From: CAAGNP01 sp045603545
GTDB lineage: Bacteria > Bacteroidota > Bacteroidia > Bacteroidales > UBA932
Length of the DNA: 64,000 nt
Reading direction: 5' to 3'
Assembly: GCA_045603545.1 (NCBI GenBank)
Contig: JAZUMG010000006.1
Span: forward strand, 19,407-83,406
Below are positions 43,143 through 52,424 of this stretch, piece by piece (the stretch's first letter is position 1; each line of letters begins with the position of its first letter). Under the pieces are notes generated by a model. It did no database searches. It had not been told where the DNA came from and saw only the letters and a list, made by a program, of their open reading frames with translations. Made by a program: the position numbers and the translations under genes.

Positions 43143-43937
43143 TTAAATTCTGTCAGGGTAGTGGGGGAAGTATTTTCTCAAAATGGAGTCATAAGTGCCG
43201 TCCTCTTCCAAGCGGAGAAGACCGTCATTGAACATCCTGATGAATGAGTAGTTTTCTGTCTTGTTCACTGCCACATTGAATGTGAACTGTGTATCCCCTT
43301 TGAAAGCAACAGAGAGTCCTGTGGTGTTGGATTCAGTATTCCAGTCCTGAGTGTAGTAGTGGATCAGTGGATATTCCTCAAGAATAACATCGGCTGAACC
43401 ATTGCGTACTGCGTCAAATGCCTCTGCTACAACTTTGTATGGTGTTACGGAGTATCCTATGGAATCTTTGAGAAATTCGGCATATTCGTGGATGGTAGTA
43501 CCGCTTTTACAAACTACTTTTTTCCCTTTGAGGTCATCCATTGAACCAATCCCTGTAGTGCCGGTCTTTACTGCAGCTGCTACACCTGACCTGAAATATG
43601 GGTGGGTGAATTCCATCCCTTCCCAACGCTCTGTAGTCCAGGTGATAAGGCCTATTGCACCGTCAAATTGGGGAATCCTCTTGTCAAATTGCCTCATAAT
43701 CTCCTCAAACTCCATTGGAACAAGTTTTACATTGAAACCCTGATCTACTGCTATGGCCTTTATCAGCTCGATTTCAAAGCCGGTAAGTTCGCCGTCAGCA
43801 TCGCGGTATGCAAATGGTTCTGCTGAGTCGAGGCATGCAATGGTGAGATTTTTGGTCTTGTCATTATTGCAGGATGTGAGTGCAATGGCTGCAAGAAGTA
43901 TGATTGTGAGGAGCGAAAGTTTCTTAAAGTAGTGCAT
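43143..43937 (-). CDS. Periplasmic amino-acid-binding lipoprotein (SBP_bac_3)
   Basis: 264 residues. Lipoprotein signal LTIILLAAIALTSCNN. The family-3 solute-binding fold shows EPFAYRDADGELTGFEIELI, then AIGLITWTTERWEGMEFTHP, then DLKGKKVVCKSGTTIHEYAE and a final NDGLLRLEEDGTYDSILRKY. These features fit a polar amino-acid receptor. No ABC permease or ATPase lies nearby; instead it is followed by the LysO-type exporter, so it may be a sensor or scavenger rather than part of a classical importer. Confidence 0.88.
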   Translation of the reverse strand: MHYFKKLSLLTIILLAAIALTSCNNDKTKNLTIACLDSAEPFAYRDADGELTGFEIELIKAIAVDQGFNVKLVPMEFEEIMRQFDKRIPQFDGAIGLITWTTERWEGMEFTHPYFRSGVAAAVKTGTTGIGSMDDLKGKKVVCKSGTTIHEYAEFLKDSIGYSVTPYKVVAEAFDAVRNGSADVILEEYPLIHYYTQDWNTESNTTGLSVAFKGDTQFTFNVAVNKTENYSFIRMFNDGLLRLEEDGTYDSILRKYFPHYPDRI

Positions 43938-43994
43938 AATATTTAGAGTTTTCTCTAACCGTTAAATTTTCGTGCCAAAAATCGTAAAAATTTG

Positions 43995-44002
43995 TAGATT
44001 TG
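43995..44002 (+). promoter_or_regulatory. -7 element for the nitroreductase gene
   Basis: TAGATTTG fits TAnnTTTG and lies 19 nt before the ATG at 44022. Confidence 0.5.
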
Positions 44003-44021
44003 CCAAGAGAATAACACTAAT

Positions 44022-44669
44022 ATGGCAGATAATTATTTGGAAAAACGTTATGAGGAGGTTTTCAATGGTGCCGGTGCATCCAGGAAGAGGAGCACAAAAA
44101 GGGCAACCCCTTCTCTTGATTCATTGCTCTTGAAAAACAGAAGTTACCGCGGATATGATGAGAGTTATGTGGTTACTGAGGATGAACTGAGGGAGATGGT
44201 GAAGGTGGTGACCAAGGTCCCCTCTGCCAAAAACCAGCAGGTCCTCAGATTCAAGCTTGTGACAAAGGACTCAGGTGGTGAGATTGTTCTGAAAAATACA
44301 AAATATGGTGGGGCCCTCCCCGAATTGCACCTCCCTTTTGAGGGGACTGCACCCTACGCATTCATCATAATATGTTCAACAGTTCCCGAAGGGAAATGGG
44401 TTGACATTGACCTTGGCATTGCAGCGCAGAGCATCCTTCTGAAATGTGTGGAGATGGGTCTCAACGGCATCTGCATCGGGGCATTCAACAAGCAGGAGCT
44501 GATCTCAGCCTTCGGCTTGAAGTACGAGCCGGTGATGGTCCTTGCCATAGGGAAAGGGGCAGAGAAAATCCAGTTGCTCTCGATCGGGGAGAATGAGGGG
44601 CACAGCTATTTCCGTGACAAAGGGATCCACTATGTTCCCAAGGTGCAGTTGGATGATTTGATAATGTAG
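44022..44669 (+). CDS. Nitroreductase family protein
   Basis: 215 residues. LLLKNRSYRGYDESYVVTED contains the FMN-phosphate-binding Arg-Ser-x-Arg pattern. VTKVPSAKNQQVLRFKLVT and DLGIAAQSILLKCVEMGLNG, then CIGAFNKQEL, are standard nitroreductase segments. About 30 extra N-terminal residues (GAGASRKRSTKRATPSLDS) precede the domain. It uses FMN and NAD(P)H to reduce nitro compounds or quinones; the physiological substrate is unknown. Confidence 0.9.
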   Translation: MADNYLEKRYEEVFNGAGASRKRSTKRATPSLDSLLLKNRSYRGYDESYVVTEDELREMVKVVTKVPSAKNQQVLRFKLVTKDSGGEIVLKNTKYGGALPELHLPFEGTAPYAFIIICSTVPEGKWVDIDLGIAAQSILLKCVEMGLNGICIGAFNKQELISAFGLKYEPVMVLAIGKGAEKIQLLSIGENEGHSYFRDKGIHYVPKVQLDDLIM

Positions 44670-44685
44670 TTTCAATTAATTGATG

Positions 44686-44693
44686 TAATTTTG
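44686..44693 (+). promoter_or_regulatory. -7 element for tamL
   Basis: TAATTTTG fits TAnnTTTG. It ends 15 nt before the ATG at 44709 and 6 nt before the one at 44700, so the downstream start (MRPKRLLLLC) is favoured. Confidence 0.5.
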
Positions 44694-44708
44694 CATAAAA
44701 TGAGTTTT

Positions 44709-46961
44709 ATGCGTCCCAAGAGGCTTTTATTACTTTGCATATTGGTGCTTTCTGCGTGCAGTACTACCAAGGTGGTGCCTGAAGGGTCGTATAGACTTGT
44801 GGACAATAAGGTGAATATCACCAACTTGGATGAATATCCCAAAAATCACCCTACAGATATCCAGAATTATGTTAGGCAGAAGCCCAATTCCTATTTTATA
44901 GGAAAATGGAACCCTTTCATCTATGTATATAACTGGACATCGGGCAAAGGGAGTGGCTGGGACAGGTTTGTGGAGAAGCTTGGGCAGGCCCCCGTGGTTT
45001 TTGAGCCGGGACAGGTGGAGTCGAGCAAGGTCAATATGGAGACCCACCTCAATTATCTCGGCTACTATCACTCATCAGTAAAGGACTCCATAGAGACGCG
45101 CAAAAAAAAGGCTACTGTCCACTACAATGTGACTTTGGGCAAACAGTATCCCATCTCGCATATAAAATACGATATTGCAGATACCACACTGAGACAGATA
45201 TATCTTGCAGATACCACCAATTCTGTGGTCAAGGTGGGGATGCCCGTTTCCGAGAAACTTCTGGACCAGGAGTCAGAACGTGCTGCATCTCTTTTCAAGG
45301 AGAACGGCTATTACGGCTTCTCCAAGAACTACTTCTTCTTTACAGCAGATACATTGGCCGTAAAGGATTCTGTCCTGCTGGAAATATCTGTCAAGGACTA
45401 TACCCGAAATGAGCTTGAAAGGAATGCATCACCCCACAGGCAATTCCACATAGGAAAGGTGACAATATACCCCGTTTCCGATGTCCTCAGATACAGGGCG
45501 GCCCTCTCCAAAAAGGTAAACCCAATGCTGGATACCATAGAGGTGGAACCCAATGTCTATGTCCTCTATGACCAGAAGGTGGAGATACGCCCATCTGTTC
45601 TGAACAAACTCAACAGGGTACATCCCAGCGACATTTATAGGGAGAGTGTTGTGGACAACACCTACAGACGGTTTGCAAATCTCAATCTTTATAGCAGTGT
45701 CAATGTGGCTCTTGACCGTGTGGCCGACGATACAGTGGACTGTAATATCAGGCTAATCCCCTCGAAGAGCCAAGGGTACAAACTCAACCTTGAGGCCTCG
45801 ACCAACTCCACAGGTCTTATCGGTATTTCCCCCGCCATATCATATTACAATAGAAACATATTCAACGGAGGAGAATGGCTTAACCTTTCATTTTCAGGTA
45901 ATTTCCAGTTTGGAATCAAGGATCCTGCCCGCTCGACAGAGTTCAGTGCCTCTGCAAATGTGAGCCTCCCCACCTTTTTCCTATTCCCCGATTCGTTCTT
46001 CTCGAATGTAATCCCCAGGACAGATTTCACACTTGCCTACAACTATCAGCAGCGCCCTGAGTACACAAGAAATATGATCACTGCAGAGTACGGATACAGT
46101 TGGACCAGCGTATCCAAGAACTGGGTATTCCAGATCAACCCTGCGAGATTAAATATAGTGAAGATGTCCAACCTTACCCCCACTTTCTATGAGATGATAC
46201 AGAATCCTTTTGTAAAGGACTCATACATAGACCATTTTGACCTGGGTGGAAGATACTCGGCATCCTACTATTCAGACCCCTCAATCAACCCTAAACATAC
46301 CAACTACAAGTTCAATGTGAGGCTCGATCTTGCAGGCAATCTGCTCAGTGCATTCAATAGACTGATGCCTACAGACTCTACCGGCAGCAGGACTATCTGG
46401 GGCTCCCCATATGCACAATATGTGAGGGGAGAGGCCTCGTATGCATACACCTGGAAGTTCGGCAAAAAAGAGCGTATGGCTCTGGCTACCAGAGTGCTGG
46501 CAGGTGCGGGATTTGCCTACGGCAATTCCAATGCCCTCCCTTTTGAGCAATTGTTCTGGGCCGGAGGATCAAACAGCCTGAGAGGTTGGCATACCCGTTC
46601 GATAGGCCCAGGCACCAGCCAGATGGATACAGCAGTCTCCATCCCCAACCAGACAGGTGATATGAGACTTGAGGCCAATCTGGAATTGAGATTTCCACTC
46701 TTCTGGCTTCTGCACGGAGCCCTCTTCTTCGATGCGGGTAATATTTGGGTAAAAAGGGAGCTGGCGACAGAGAAAAATTTCGGAGAGGGGATAGCATTCA
46801 ATACAGGTCTTGGTGTCCGCCTCGATATCCAGTTCGTGGTAGTGAGATTTGACTGGGGTATAAAACTCAGAGAGCCCTCTGTCGGCAAGTGGTATGGTGC
46901 AAATGATTGGTTCAAGCCGGGTGGCTATGCATTTCAATTCGGTATCGGTTATCCATTTTAA
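44709..46961 (+). CDS. tamL: TamL-type lipoprotein of the BamA/TamA family
   Basis: 750 residues from ATG at 44709. A lipobox (LCILVLSACSTTK) marks it as a lipoprotein. POTRA-like repeats span about 30-350 (KKKATVHYNVTLGKQYPISH, HIGKVTIYPVSD, VHPSDIYRESVVDNTYRRFA, then LNLYSSVNVALD). The C-terminal half is an Omp85 barrel with the hallmark FWAGGSNSLRGWHTRSIGPG and end VRFDWGIKLREP...YAFQFGIGYPF. A lipidated TamA relative, TamL, is the form described in Bacteroidetes and works with TamB in assembly of outer-membrane components. No tamB gene is adjacent here. The HAD gene follows after 6 bp. Confidence 0.9.
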   Translation: MRPKRLLLLCILVLSACSTTKVVPEGSYRLVDNKVNITNLDEYPKNHPTDIQNYVRQKPNSYFIGKWNPFIYVYNWTSGKGSGWDRFVEKLGQAPVVFEPGQVESSKVNMETHLNYLGYYHSSVKDSIETRKKKATVHYNVTLGKQYPISHIKYDIADTTLRQIYLADTTNSVVKVGMPVSEKLLDQESERAASLFKENGYYGFSKNYFFFTADTLAVKDSVLLEISVKDYTRNELERNASPHRQFHIGKVTIYPVSDVLRYRAALSKKVNPMLDTIEVEPNVYVLYDQKVEIRPSVLNKLNRVHPSDIYRESVVDNTYRRFANLNLYSSVNVALDRVADDTVDCNIRLIPSKSQGYKLNLEASTNSTGLIGISPAISYYNRNIFNGGEWLNLSFSGNFQFGIKDPARSTEFSASANVSLPTFFLFPDSFFSNVIPRTDFTLAYNYQQRPEYTRNMITAEYGYSWTSVSKNWVFQINPARLNIVKMSNLTPTFYEMIQNPFVKDSYIDHFDLGGRYSASYYSDPSINPKHTNYKFNVRLDLAGNLLSAFNRLMPTDSTGSRTIWGSPYAQYVRGEASYAYTWKFGKKERMALATRVLAGAGFAYGNSNALPFEQLFWAGGSNSLRGWHTRSIGPGTSQMDTAVSIPNQTGDMRLEANLELRFPLFWLLHGALFFDAGNIWVKRELATEKNFGEGIAFNTGLGVRLDIQFVVVRFDWGIKLREPSVGKWYGANDWFKPGGYAFQFGIGYPF

Positions 46962-46967
46962 TTATAT

Positions 46968-47801
46968 ATGAGAAAGAGACATACAGTAGCGTTGATTTAT
47001 GACTTTGACGGGACACTTTCACCCGGCAATATGCAGGAGTTCGGTTTTATTCAGGCCATAGGAAAAGATCCCGAGACCTTTTGGAGAAAAAGCTCGGAGC
47101 TTTCACACAGCCAGGATGCGAGTGAGATTCTAAGCTATATGAAACTGATGCTGGATGAAGCAAAGGCTTCCAATATCCAGATCCGTAGGGAAGATTTCAA
47201 GAAATTTGGCTCCAAGATCCCTCTCTATGATGGTGTCAAGGAGTGGTTTGCAATGGTTAACAGGTATGGTGAGTCAAAAGGGGTCAATATTGAGCACTAT
47301 ATCAATTCTTCAGGTCTCCAGGAGATGATAGAGGGAAGCATCATATACCACGAATTCAAGAAGGTGTTTGCCTGCTCTTTCCTTTATGAAAATGGTGTGG
47401 CTACTTGGCCTGCTGTCGCTATTGACTATACCGGAAAGACACAGTTCATCTTCAAGATCAATAAAGGTGTGCATAGTATCCGTGACCACGTTCGTGTCAA
47501 TGAGTATGTTCCCGACAAGGATCGTGCTGTCCCTTTCTCAAGTATGATATATTTCGGTGACGGAGCCACAGATATACCCTGTATGAAGCTTGTCAAGCAG
47601 TTTGGCGGACACTCCATAGCGGTATACGATCCATCCAAAAGGGGGGCACGTGTCAAAGCTGAGAAACTCATCTCAGAGAATCGTGTAAATTTTGCCTGTC
47701 CTACAGACTATACCCGTTATGGCAAACTGTACCGTGTGGTCACATCCGTTATCGACAAGATAGTTGCCGACCTACAGCTGGAGGCGATTACAAAGGTTTA
47801 A
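46968..47801 (+). CDS. HAD family phosphatase
   Basis: 277 residues. Motif I is IYDFDGTLSPGN (nucleophile and acid/base Asp), the middle has HYINSSGLQEMIEGS (motif II Ser region), and motif IV is YFGDGATDIPCMKLVKQFGG. The cap region is about residues 20-100. The arrangement resembles phosphoserine-phosphatase-like HAD enzymes, a group with varied substrates. It lies 6 bp after tamL and is probably co-transcribed with it. Substrate unknown. Confidence 0.87.
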   Translation: MRKRHTVALIYDFDGTLSPGNMQEFGFIQAIGKDPETFWRKSSELSHSQDASEILSYMKLMLDEAKASNIQIRREDFKKFGSKIPLYDGVKEWFAMVNRYGESKGVNIEHYINSSGLQEMIEGSIIYHEFKKVFACSFLYENGVATWPAVAIDYTGKTQFIFKINKGVHSIRDHVRVNEYVPDKDRAVPFSSMIYFGDGATDIPCMKLVKQFGGHSIAVYDPSKRGARVKAEKLISENRVNFACPTDYTRYGKLYRVVTSVIDKIVADLQLEAITKV

Positions 47802-47880
47802 GAGTTTTAGAGGTTACAGGACTCTGATAATCTGTTTTGTTAAGGTCATTTTGAGGGAGTCGGATGTCAAACAGTAAATT

Positions 47881-48804
47881 ATGGTTATCAAGGTATTAGT
47901 GGACAACAGAACTCTGAATGAGAGTGAACTCGAGTGTGAGCACGGGTTGTCGCTTTATGTGGAGTGTGATGGGGCTGCGTTTCTGGTGGATACAGGGGCT
48001 TCAGGCTCCTTTCTGAAGAACGCATGTGCCATGGGGATAGATCTCGCATCTGTCGATTTTTGTCTCATTTCGCATGGACACAGTGACCATGCAGGAGGTC
48101 TGAGACATTTTCTGGAGCTTGATTCACGGGCCAAGGTTATTCTCTCTTCTGATGTGTTTATCCATAGATTTTTCTCCGATAGAGGTGGAGAGATCAAGGA
48201 TATAGGCACAGACCAATCATTGCTTGATGACTATCTGGAAAGGTTTAATTGTCTGGATGTGGATGAGACTGTCCAGTCAAGATACACGCCAGGTGAAAGG
48301 TGCAGGATGGATAGTAAGTTATCCGGTGGTGTGACCGGAGGGTCTTTTGCTTGGTGGGTGACCCCCGATATTGCTATCGTGAAGTGCGGGTGTGACAAAT
48401 ACTCCCGTCCAGGGGGGAACAGGACATTGTACAAGTGTGCCCTGAATGATGGAGCAGATATGGTGCCTGACGATTTTTCGCACGAACTCAGTGTGGCTGT
48501 GAAGACAGTGGATGGGGTAGTGGTAATCTCATCCTGTTCACATTGTGGGGCAGCAAATATTATTGAATCTTCTCTGGAGGCTACAGGTGAGAGCCGTTTG
48601 AAGTCTTTTGTCGGTGGCCTTCACTTTACTGACCGTTCTGACTCTCTCGAAGAGGATGTGGCCGAGTTCGTAAATTACATGACATCACATCATCCGGATG
48701 CCAAAATTTACACTGGTCACTGTACCGGTGACCGTGCAAAGTCGCTTCTGTCTACCTATAATAATGTCCGTTTTTTCAGGACAGGAGTGGAAATCACCAT
48801 TTGA
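47881..48804 (+). CDS. MBL fold metallo-hydrolase
   Basis: 307 residues. VDTGASGSFLKNACAMGIDL and SHGHSDHAGGL (HxHxDH metal motif) define a metallo-beta-lactamase fold. ISSCSHCGAANII, VGGLHF and IYTGHCTGDRA are typical of the branch annotated as 7,8-dihydropterin-6-methyl-4-(beta-D-ribofuranosyl)-aminobenzene-5'-phosphate synthase-like hydrolases. The real substrate in bacteria is unknown. It is separated from the HAD gene by 79 bp and followed by a weak hairpin at 48819-48855. Confidence 0.88.
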   Translation: MVIKVLVDNRTLNESELECEHGLSLYVECDGAAFLVDTGASGSFLKNACAMGIDLASVDFCLISHGHSDHAGGLRHFLELDSRAKVILSSDVFIHRFFSDRGGEIKDIGTDQSLLDDYLERFNCLDVDETVQSRYTPGERCRMDSKLSGGVTGGSFAWWVTPDIAIVKCGCDKYSRPGGNRTLYKCALNDGADMVPDDFSHELSVAVKTVDGVVVISSCSHCGAANIIESSLEATGESRLKSFVGGLHFTDRSDSLEEDVAEFVNYMTSHHPDAKIYTGHCTGDRAKSLLSTYNNVRFFRTGVEITI

Positions 48805-48818
48805 TTTTAGTGATATTC

Positions 48819-48855
48819 TGGGCCAGGTGGCACAAAAATGCTTCTACTTGGCCCA
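48819..48855 (+). terminator. Probable terminator hairpin after the MBL gene
   Basis: TGGGCCAGGT (48819-48828) pairs with ACTTGGCCCA (48846-48855) apart from one wobble pair; an AT-rich stretch with TTTT follows. Confidence 0.5.
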
Positions 48856-48937
48856 TCATAATTTTATAATCTACACATTTATAAGTTGTTAGCAAAAGTA
48901 TGCGGGCCCGGTGGAAGATATTTTATTCCACCTGGCC

Positions 48938-49332
48938 AGTTTCCGACCACTTTCACCACACACCTGTAAGTTTTCGCCGGTTTTCTTGCATGTGTGTCCG
49001 GAAATGCCCCAGTTTCCGACCACTTTTCCCATACACCTACGACTTTTCGCCGGATTTCTTGCATGACGGTCGGCGGAATCCCCGTTTTCCGGCCTGTTCT
49101 GCTACACACCTGCGAGTTTTTCGCCGATTTCTTGTGTGACGGTTGGCGGAATCCCCGTTTCCGACCACTTTTGCCACACACCTGCAAGTTTTCGCCGTTT
49201 TCTTGCATGTGTGTCCCGGAACCCATTCTTTGGGCCAGGTCCTGGCCTAAAGTTACCGAATTAGTGTCATACCAGGCTCCGTTCGGGTATATTTGCCATA
49301 CATTTATGAATTTTGCCCGATTTCCTGTATGT
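48938..49332 (+). repeat. 73-bp repeat array 2 (4 copies plus a diverged one)
   Basis: TTTCCGACC or TTTCCGGCC recurs at 48940, 49013, 49086 and 49158, spacing 73, 73 and 72. Each unit has the hairpin core (CACACACCTGCAAG, loop, CTTGCATGTGTG or CTTGTGTGACGG) and a type B linker (GGCGGAATCCCCG, then TTTTCCGACCACTTT). Type B differs fully from the type A linker of array 1. A diverged copy at about 49293-49332 (CATACATTTATGAATTTTG, then CCCGATTTCCTGTATGTGG) keeps the stem by paired changes. The flanks hold extra palindromes: GGTGGAA/TTCCACC at 48911-48932 and a 25-bp near-perfect palindrome at 49228-49252. No gene lies in 48805-49396. Confidence 0.9.
49228..49252. repeat. 25-bp near-perfect palindrome
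   Basis: CTTTGGGCCAGG, centre T, CCTGGCCTAAAG. Eleven of twelve arm positions pair. It shares GGGCCAGG with the hairpin at 48819-48855, so the pair brackets array 2. Confidence 0.6.
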
Positions 49333-49396
49333 GGTTTTCTATTGACCATTTTAGAAATTATGTGTATTTTCGCTGATTATTACTGAATTGATCATT

Positions 49397-50746
49397 ATGT
49401 TCCAGAAACTTATCAACGCTTGTGTGAAATTGGTTCAGAGGTATCTTCCTGAACCATTTATATTTGCGATAATTCTTACACTGGTGGCATTTTGTGTTGC
49501 CATCCCGATTTGCGACCAGAGTGTCGTGGAGGCGGTCGAGAACTGGGGTGACGGTGTGTGGTCACTGCTAGCTTTCTCGATGCAGATGGCATTGGTCCTT
49601 GTTTGCGGATCGACTCTTGCTGCAGCACCAGCGGTGAAGAAGGTGGTAAGTAAACTTGCTTCGGCTCCAAAGACACCGGCCGGAGCCATTGCCTTTGTCT
49701 CTGCCATCTCATCCATTGCCTGCTGGCTCAACTGGGGCTTTGGCCTTATAGTCGGGGCAATCCTGGCGAAAGAGGTGGCAAGGAAACTGCAGGGGGTGGA
49801 TTACAGGCTTCTCATTGCGTCAGCGTACAGTGGTTTTGTCGTATGGCACTCTGGAATAAGCGGCTCTGTCCCTCTGTCCATGGCTACTGCCGGTGATGCA
49901 TTGACCAAAGCTACAAACGGTATTGTTACCGCTCCCATTGCCTTAAGCGAAACTATATTCTCTATTTATAATATCGGTATTGCTCTGGCTGTCATTGTAG
50001 CGCTGGTGATAGTGAACGCCCTTATGCACCCGAAAGGGGATGAGGTTTTCTGTGTGGATCCTTCGCTTCTGGAAGAGAATTGCACTGAGTGCACCAAAAC
50101 AGCTTTGACCCCTGCGCAAAAGATGGAGGGGAGCAGAGTGCTGACATGGATTATATCTCTTTTAGGATTAAGTGCATTGGCTATCAAACTTTTTGTAAGG
50201 GGTGGCGGTCTTGACTTGAACTCTGTGATCATGCTCTTCCTTTTCATCGGTCTGCTTGCGCATAAGACACCAATCGGTTATGTAAATGCCTTTACTTGTG
50301 CTGCTTCTGGCGCTGCAGGTATCCTCTTGCAGTTCCCGTTCTATGCAGGTATTATGGGTATTATCACCGGTACAGGTGCTTCGGGCCTTTCCCTTGCGGG
50401 TGAGATAAGCGATGCATTTATCTCCATTTCTACCAAGACCACTTTCCCGCTGCTGACCTTCCTGAGTGCTGCTATAGTCAATGTTTTCGTCCCTTCGGGC
50501 GGTGGACAGTGGGCTGTGCAGGCTCCGATTATGTTCCCTGCAGGGGCGCAACTGGGCGTGGACCCTGCCATTACCGGTATGGCCATTGCCTGGGGTGATG
50601 CCTGGACCAACCTCATCCAGCCTTTCTGGGCGATCCCGGCCCTTGCCATTGCGAAGCTGAATGCAAAGGATATTATGGGCTTCTGCTTCATCGATCTGCT
50701 GGTGACAGGGGTGATAATATGTGCAGGATTACTTCTTTGGGTGTAA
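49397..50746 (+). CDS. AtoE-type short-chain fatty acid transporter
   Basis: 449 residues from ATG at 49397; the frame is open nine bases earlier from a TTG. About eleven membrane segments. CVKLVQRYLPEPFIFAIILT, VCGSTLAAAPAVKKVVSKLA, IACWLNWGFGLIVGAILAKE, VWHSGISGSVPL and NVFVPSGGGQWAVQAPIMFP are the landmarks of the AtoE/TIGR00366 family. E. coli AtoE is linked to short-chain fatty acid (acetoacetate, butyrate) uptake. Here it is followed by an M28 peptidase after 29 bp. Confidence 0.9.
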   Translation: MFQKLINACVKLVQRYLPEPFIFAIILTLVAFCVAIPICDQSVVEAVENWGDGVWSLLAFSMQMALVLVCGSTLAAAPAVKKVVSKLASAPKTPAGAIAFVSAISSIACWLNWGFGLIVGAILAKEVARKLQGVDYRLLIASAYSGFVVWHSGISGSVPLSMATAGDALTKATNGIVTAPIALSETIFSIYNIGIALAVIVALVIVNALMHPKGDEVFCVDPSLLEENCTECTKTALTPAQKMEGSRVLTWIISLLGLSALAIKLFVRGGGLDLNSVIMLFLFIGLLAHKTPIGYVNAFTCAASGAAGILLQFPFYAGIMGIITGTGASGLSLAGEISDAFISISTKTTFPLLTFLSAAIVNVFVPSGGGQWAVQAPIMFPAGAQLGVDPAITGMAIAWGDAWTNLIQPFWAIPALAIAKLNAKDIMGFCFIDLLVTGVIICAGLLLWV

Positions 50747-50775
50747 AATTTTGTTCCAATATAAATTTGAAAATT

Positions 50776-52416
50776 ATGAAAAAACTTATTGCCATTCTTT
50801 CTTGTGCAGCCCTTCTATTCGGTGCTGCTGTTTCCACTTCGGCACAAACCAATGATCCTGTGGTAGATAAAGTCCTTGAACTTGCAGCCCAGGATAATCA
50901 GACTATGGACCATCTGGATGTCCTGTGCAACACCCTTGGTGGGCGTCTTACCGGCTCCGACAATTATAACCACGCTGTGGATTGGGCCCTGTATATGTTC
51001 CGCAAATGGGGTCTTGAGGCAGAAAAGGTGCAGGTGGGTGAGCTCCCTGTAGGATTTGACCGCGGCCCATGGTTCGGCAGGATGATCAATGGAGAGGAGG
51101 CTTTGCACTTCACTACACCTTCCTACACAGCAGGTACTCACGGTGTGCAGAGGGGGCACGTGGTGATTGAGCCAAAGACCACTGCAGAGTTCGAGAGGAT
51201 GAAGCATACCATCAAAGGTGCTTGGGTCCTTATTGGTGGGAAAAGCAGAGGTTGGCCTATAGATTATACCCCTGCAGGAGATGAAGCCAGAGCTAAGATC
51301 ATTGCAAAGAATGACTCTATCTCTGCTGAAAATGGTAAGATCCGCGGCTACAATTATGGCCTCCGTGCCCAGAGAGCTGAACTTGAGAAGAAGATAGCTG
51401 CCACCACCTCGAAAAAGGAGATTGCGAAGCTCCAGAGTGAGCTTGATGCTCTGGTGGAGAAGAAACCTGCAGCTTTGATTGAGGAGCCTGCGTTGTTCTA
51501 CAAAGAGATGATTGAAGCTGGTGCATTGGGAATTATCCAGTCTGCAGCTGTTCCTATCACCACTCTTTATGATCGCAAAAATGTCGAGACAATGACATGG
51601 GAGACACTTCCAACCCTCCCCGATATCAAACTTGATGAGAGACAATACAAGAAAATCTATGACAAAGTGGCTCTCCGTGAGTATGTTGAACTTGAGTTCG
51701 ATATCAGAAACCACTTCTTTATGGGCCCTGTACCTTATTATAACGTGCTTGCCTATATCCGTGGTACAGAGAAACCTGAAGAGTATATTATCAGCAGCTG
51801 CCACCTTGATTGCTTTGATGTGGCTACAGGTGGTGTGGATTGCGGTACAGGTGTTGCCCCTGCAATGGAGGCTGCACGCCTTCTCGCAGCAGCAGGTGCA
51901 AAACCTCGCAGAACTATCGTGTTTGCCCTTTGGGCAGCTGAGGAGTTCGGCCTCTGGGGTTCAAAACATTTTGTAGAGAACAACAAGGAGAAACTTCCCC
52001 ATATAGTAAATGTATTCAACCGTGACGGTGGCCCAACTGTAGCCAACAGCTGGTCAGTCCCTACTTCATGGTATGCTCCACTTAAAGCAGTTTGCGCACC
52101 ACTTGAGAATCTCAATCCCGATATGCCTTTTGTCCTGAATGAGGCGAAGCACTATCCTGTAGAGAGACCAAAAACAGCAGGCGGTTCTGATCACGCCTAC
52201 TTCGTGATGAACGGTGTTCCTGCATTGTCTTTCGGTACAGCTGATCCACTTGGCTACAATTTCAGCTATTCTGAAATCTGGCATACAGACAGAGACCTTT
52301 ACAATATGAGTATCCCACCTTATATGGAGCATACTGCTGTAGTGAATGCAGTAGTATTCTGGGGTCTTGCAAATCTTGAAGAGAGACTTCCTCAGGATGC
52401 AGTATATAAAAAATAA
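50776..52416 (+). CDS. Secreted M28 family metallopeptidase
   Basis: 546 residues from ATG at 50776 (MKKLIAIL), which gives a proper signal peptide (SCAALLFGAAVSTSAQ); the longer frame overlaps atoE. The N-terminal part carries LCNTLGGRLTGSDNYNHAVD, the usual start of Bacteroidetes M28 enzymes. A protease-associated-like insert lies at about 120-270, with a Lys/Glu-rich coiled stretch (RAELEKKIAATTSKKEIAKL). The zinc ligands are in SCHLDCFDVATGG, WAAEEFGLWGSKHF, FNRDGGP and GGSDHAYF. It probably acts as an exported aminopeptidase. Confidence 0.92.
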   Translation: MKKLIAILSCAALLFGAAVSTSAQTNDPVVDKVLELAAQDNQTMDHLDVLCNTLGGRLTGSDNYNHAVDWALYMFRKWGLEAEKVQVGELPVGFDRGPWFGRMINGEEALHFTTPSYTAGTHGVQRGHVVIEPKTTAEFERMKHTIKGAWVLIGGKSRGWPIDYTPAGDEARAKIIAKNDSISAENGKIRGYNYGLRAQRAELEKKIAATTSKKEIAKLQSELDALVEKKPAALIEEPALFYKEMIEAGALGIIQSAAVPITTLYDRKNVETMTWETLPTLPDIKLDERQYKKIYDKVALREYVELEFDIRNHFFMGPVPYYNVLAYIRGTEKPEEYIISSCHLDCFDVATGGVDCGTGVAPAMEAARLLAAAGAKPRRTIVFALWAAEEFGLWGSKHFVENNKEKLPHIVNVFNRDGGPTVANSWSVPTSWYAPLKAVCAPLENLNPDMPFVLNEAKHYPVERPKTAGGSDHAYFVMNGVPALSFGTADPLGYNFSYSEIWHTDRDLYNMSIPPYMEHTAVVNAVVFWGLANLEERLPQDAVYKK

Positions 52417-52424
52417 ATATCGAT

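Noticed and set aside
48879..49349. 156-codon minus-strand frame through array 2
   Set aside because: Made of the repeat units only (VCGKSGRK, MQEIRRK words) and comparable frames appear in every array; not a gene.
50815..51804. 329-codon minus-strand frame opposite the M28 peptidase
   Set aside because: Antisense to a clearly coding gene with intact zinc-ligand motifs; no domain recognised in the shadow.
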